From Kordia sp. SMS9 (lineage in GTDB: Bacteria; Bacteroidota; Bacteroidia; Flavobacteriales; Flavobacteriaceae): a DNA stretch of 64,000 bases. Positions 61,887-64,000 of this stretch are shown here, piece after piece. Under the pieces are notes generated by a model. It was given only the letters and a program-made list of their open reading frames with translations, was not told the DNA's origin and did no database searches. Both the position numbers and the translations under genes were made by a program. The stretch is from positions 2,904,987-2,968,986 of the forward strand of contig NZ_CP031153.1 in NCBI RefSeq assembly GCF_003352465.1. Direction: 5' to 3'. The stretch's first letter is position 1, and each line of letters begins with the position of its first letter.

Positions 61887-63131
61887 ATGGACAAGCAACT
61901 TCAACCAAAAAATAAAAAAACGAAACGCATGCTGTTTTGGGGAATTCCAACAATCGTAGTGTTCGCCATTATTTTTATGAGCGCTACACGCAAAAAGCAA
62001 GTCAATTTACAAAAAGACTCCATTTCAATCAAAACGGTATTGAAAGGTGATTTTGAAGATGTATTATTATTTAATAGTACCGTAGAACCAAAAACGTCGG
62101 TATTGATCAACGTCATTCAAGGTGGATCGGTTTCAGAGGTGTTTGTAGAAAGCGGACAACTAGTCAAAAAAGGCACACCATTATTACGTGTGTACAATCC
62201 GAATGCAGAATTGAATTATTTGACGCAAGAAACTGCCATTGTAGAGCAAATTAATAATTTGAGAAATATTCGCGTCACGATAAAGAATCAACAGTTGAAT
62301 TTAGACGAACAACTGTTGAGTATTGACAATTCGTTTAAAAATGCGGAACGTCAATACACGACTGATCAGCGTTTGTATAAAAAAGATGTCATTGCACGCA
62401 ACAAGTTTCAAACTTCTGAGCAAGAATATAAATTTCAAAAAGAGCGCAACGAAGTGATTAAAGCGAAAGTTTCCAACGAAAAAAATGATCGAAATGTGCA
62501 ATTGGCTCGTATCAATGCATCTGTTCAGAAAATGGAAGAAAGTTTAGAATTGTTACGCAAAAACAAAGAGAATTTTATTGTAAAAGCGCCTCAAGATGGA
62601 TTGTTGTCATCGTTCAATCCGACCTTGGGACAAAATTACAATCAAGGTGATAATGTCGGTAAAATTGACGTCTTAGATGGTTACAAATTGGTTGCAAAAG
62701 TAGATGAATACTACATTTCTAAACTTGAAGAAAACATTCGTGGAACGGTAACAGTTGAAGAAACAAAACTCCCAATCCGCATTTCAAAGATTTATCCTGA
62801 GATTGTGAGTGGTAATTTTCAAGTGGAATTACAGTTTGAAAACGATTCTATTTCCAAAGGAATTCGTCGCGGAATGTCGTTAAAAAGTAAAATGTTTTTA
62901 TCGAACAACAGTGAAGCGGTATTATTGCCAAAAGGATTATTTTTCCAAAGCACGAATGGAAAATGGGTTTTTGTGTTAAATTCAGACAATAAAGCGGTGA
63001 AACGAAATGTACGTATCGGACGTGAGAATCCTTTTTATTACGAAGTATTGGAAGGTTTGCAAGCGGGCGATCGCGTGATTACGTCAAGCTATGACGATTA
63101 TAAAGATATGGAAGCACTAAACTTGAACTAA
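61887..63131 (+). CDS. HlyD-type membrane fusion/adaptor protein
   Basis: 414-residue periplasmic adaptor, started at ATG 61887 (MDKQLQPKNKKTKRMLFWG); the earlier in-frame ATG codons lie before or inside the sigma-54 promoter. One N-terminal membrane segment, then a lipoyl-like half-motif (GGSVSEVFVESGQLVKKGTPLLRVYNP), a long coiled coil (EQINNLRNIRVTIKNQQLNL ... QKMEESLELLRKNKE), second lipoyl half (IVKAPQDGLLSSFNPTLGQNYNQGDNVGKID) and beta barrel. Partner of the MacB-type ATPase downstream. Confidence 0.93.
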   Translation: MDKQLQPKNKKTKRMLFWGIPTIVVFAIIFMSATRKKQVNLQKDSISIKTVLKGDFEDVLLFNSTVEPKTSVLINVIQGGSVSEVFVESGQLVKKGTPLLRVYNPNAELNYLTQETAIVEQINNLRNIRVTIKNQQLNLDEQLLSIDNSFKNAERQYTTDQRLYKKDVIARNKFQTSEQEYKFQKERNEVIKAKVSNEKNDRNVQLARINASVQKMEESLELLRKNKENFIVKAPQDGLLSSFNPTLGQNYNQGDNVGKIDVLDGYKLVAKVDEYYISKLEENIRGTVTVEETKLPIRISKIYPEIVSGNFQVELQFENDSISKGIRRGMSLKSKMFLSNNSEAVLLPKGLFFQSTNGKWVFVLNSDNKAVKRNVRIGRENPFYYEVLEGLQAGDRVITSSYDDYKDMEALNLN

Positions 63132-63222
63132 TTATGCTAGTATTTGTATATATTTTAGTGGAAACGCTTGTCGGATTATTATAAATTATGAATGTTGAAT
63201 TTTAAATTGAAAAAGTATTTTT

Positions 63223-63243
63223 AAGAGCCAAGAGCCAAGAGCC
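63223..63243 (+). repeat. Heptanucleotide repeat AAGAGCC x3
   Basis: Three perfect tandem copies of AAGAGCC in the leader between the adaptor gene and the ABC ATPase gene. Confidence 0.7.
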
Positions 63244-63279
63244 AACACCAAATAAACAATCATCAATCAAAAAACGAAC

Positions 63280-63349
63280 GCTTCGACAGGCTCAGCGTGG
63301 GCAGAACATCAATCAAATAAAAACACGTCATATTGAGCGTAGTCGAAAT
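63280..63349. repeat. Inverted repeat of the GAGCGCAGTCGA intergenic family
   Basis: CGCTTCGACAGGCTCAGCGT at 63280-63298 and TTGAGCGTAGTCGAA at 63333-63347 are related inverted words. Same family as the repeats at 7711 and 55657. It lies between the two efflux genes. Confidence 0.6.
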
Positions 63350-63367
63350 AAAAAAAACAACAAAACA

Positions 63368-64000
63368 ATGATTACATTAACAGATTTAACGAAAGTATAC
63401 AGAACAGAAGAAGTAGAAACGACTGCACTTCACAAATTGAATTTAACCGTAAAAGAAGGCGAATTTGTGTCCATTATGGGAACTTCAGGATGCGGAAAAT
63501 CGACTTTATTAAATATCATCGGATTGCTAGATGCGCCAACTTCTGGAAGCTATCAATTTGCAAAAGAGGAAGTTTCGAAATATTCGGAAAAGCAACGTGC
63601 CTTAGTGCGTAAAGCCAATATTGGATTCGTATTTCAAAATTTCAATTTGATCGACGAACTTTCTGTGTATGAGAATATTGAGTTGCCATTAATTTACAAC
63701 AAAGTACCATCTAGCGAACGCAAAAAACGGGTGAATGAAATTTTAGAACGCGTCGGAATTGCACACAGAGCAAAACATTTTCCATTGCAATTGTCTGGCG
63801 GACAACAACAACGTGTTGCGGTAGCTAGAGCTTTGGTGACGAATCCGAAGTTGATTTTGGCGGATGAACCAACCGGAAATTTGGACAGTAAAAACGGGAA
63901 TGAAGTCATGGAATTATTGGCAGAATTGCACGCTTCTGGAGCCACAATTATCATGGTGACGCATTCTTCGTATGATGCGCAATTTTCAAGTAGAATTGTC
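63368..64000 (+). CDS. MacB/LolD-type ABC transporter ATPase (3' end outside window)
   Basis: At least 211 residues, open to the window edge. Walker A SIMGTSGCGKSTLLNIIGLLDAP, Q-loop FVFQNFNLIDELSVYENIELPL, signature LSGGQQQRVAVARALV, Walker B LILADEPTGNLDSKNGNEVM, H-loop MVTHSS. Family: ATPases coupled to MacB or LolCE-type permeases. Together with the HlyD-type adaptor it forms an export system; the permease gene is expected just past the window. 236 bases of repeat-bearing DNA separate the two genes. Confidence 0.95.
   Translation, partial: MITLTDLTKVYRTEEVETTALHKLNLTVKEGEFVSIMGTSGCGKSTLLNIIGLLDAPTSGSYQFAKEEVSKYSEKQRALVRKANIGFVFQNFNLIDELSVYENIELPLIYNKVPSSERKKRVNEILERVGIAHRAKHFPLQLSGGQQQRVAVARALVTNPKLILADEPTGNLDSKNGNEVMELLAELHASGATIIMVTHSSYDAQFSSRIV

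Noticed and set aside
1..64000. CRISPR array, prophage or complete insertion sequence
   Set aside because: No regularly spaced repeats of CRISPR length, no phage structural genes and no transposase frame were seen.

Overview
The window is AT-rich chromosomal DNA from a member of the Flavobacteriaceae (Bacteroidota). Supporting signs are a gliding-motility isomerase (GldI), family-typical genes (DUF3810, DUF3822, WbqC, DUF721 next to recF), promoters of the TTG/TAnnTTTG type, many short 'S-C' lipoproteins, and small MKKK...GG peptide precursors. The number of those precursors recalls Kordia and relatives; that genus-level guess is from memory. Almost every large open frame has an assignable family and gene order is mostly housekeeping.

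Layout: 1-2062 lepB (5' end cut) - WbqC - small membrane protein. 2680-7544 is a minus-strand operon (small membrane protein, mutL, two rhomboid proteases, EEP-family hydrolase). 7813-9568 fur-like gene and purA. 9983-12314 two peptide precursors and a DUF6985/LRR protein. 12510-14723 RelA/SpoT. 14896-18500 a third type of precursor, an RNA methyltransferase, a GDSL lipoprotein, arylamine N-acetyltransferase and a DUF6503-like lipoprotein. 18583-23333 a tandem of periplasmic amidohydrolases. 24053-27600 NlpC-like lipoprotein, DUF3810 protein, PepD. 27742-28826 three more precursors. 29019-32475 two PPIases (one GldI), a DHH phosphoesterase, ndk. 33367-36842 DUF721/recF, TPR protein/ribH, rsmD. 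36843-40134 DUF3822, a membrane protein, a RecD-like helicase. 40201-42223 a TetR-controlled SDR gene with a divergent membrane-protein gene. 42220-46841 envelope and hypothetical proteins including a large RICIN/Fn3-like secreted protein. 47040 tRNA-Pro(TGG). 47397-52470 udk, ftsB-like, and the two methylmalonyl-CoA mutase subunits. 52539-55199 two Cys-rich-tailed lipoproteins and an acyltransferase. 55677-58850 a KDO-linked operon (kdsB, HAD phosphatase, CatA-like acetyltransferase, KdnB-like Fe-dehydrogenase). 59025-64000 a histidine kinase/sigma-54 regulator pair divergent from a membrane-fusion protein and MacB-type ABC ATPase (3' end cut).

The most noteworthy signals are (1) eight double-glycine-leader, mostly cysteine-rich precursor peptides scattered over 27 kb with no maturation or export enzyme nearby, five of which have exactly six core cysteines; (2) a sigma-54 promoter with two 16-bp upstream sites, 22 bp apart, between the NtrC-like regulator and the efflux operon; (3) two GGAAnGATCnTTCC-type operators embedded in a consensus promoter of the SDR gene; (4) a pair of about 165-bp MITE-like elements in inverted orientation beside precursor genes; and (5) a MutL whose C-terminal endonuclease motifs are eroded. 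All family names rest on motif recognition by eye; no database search was run.
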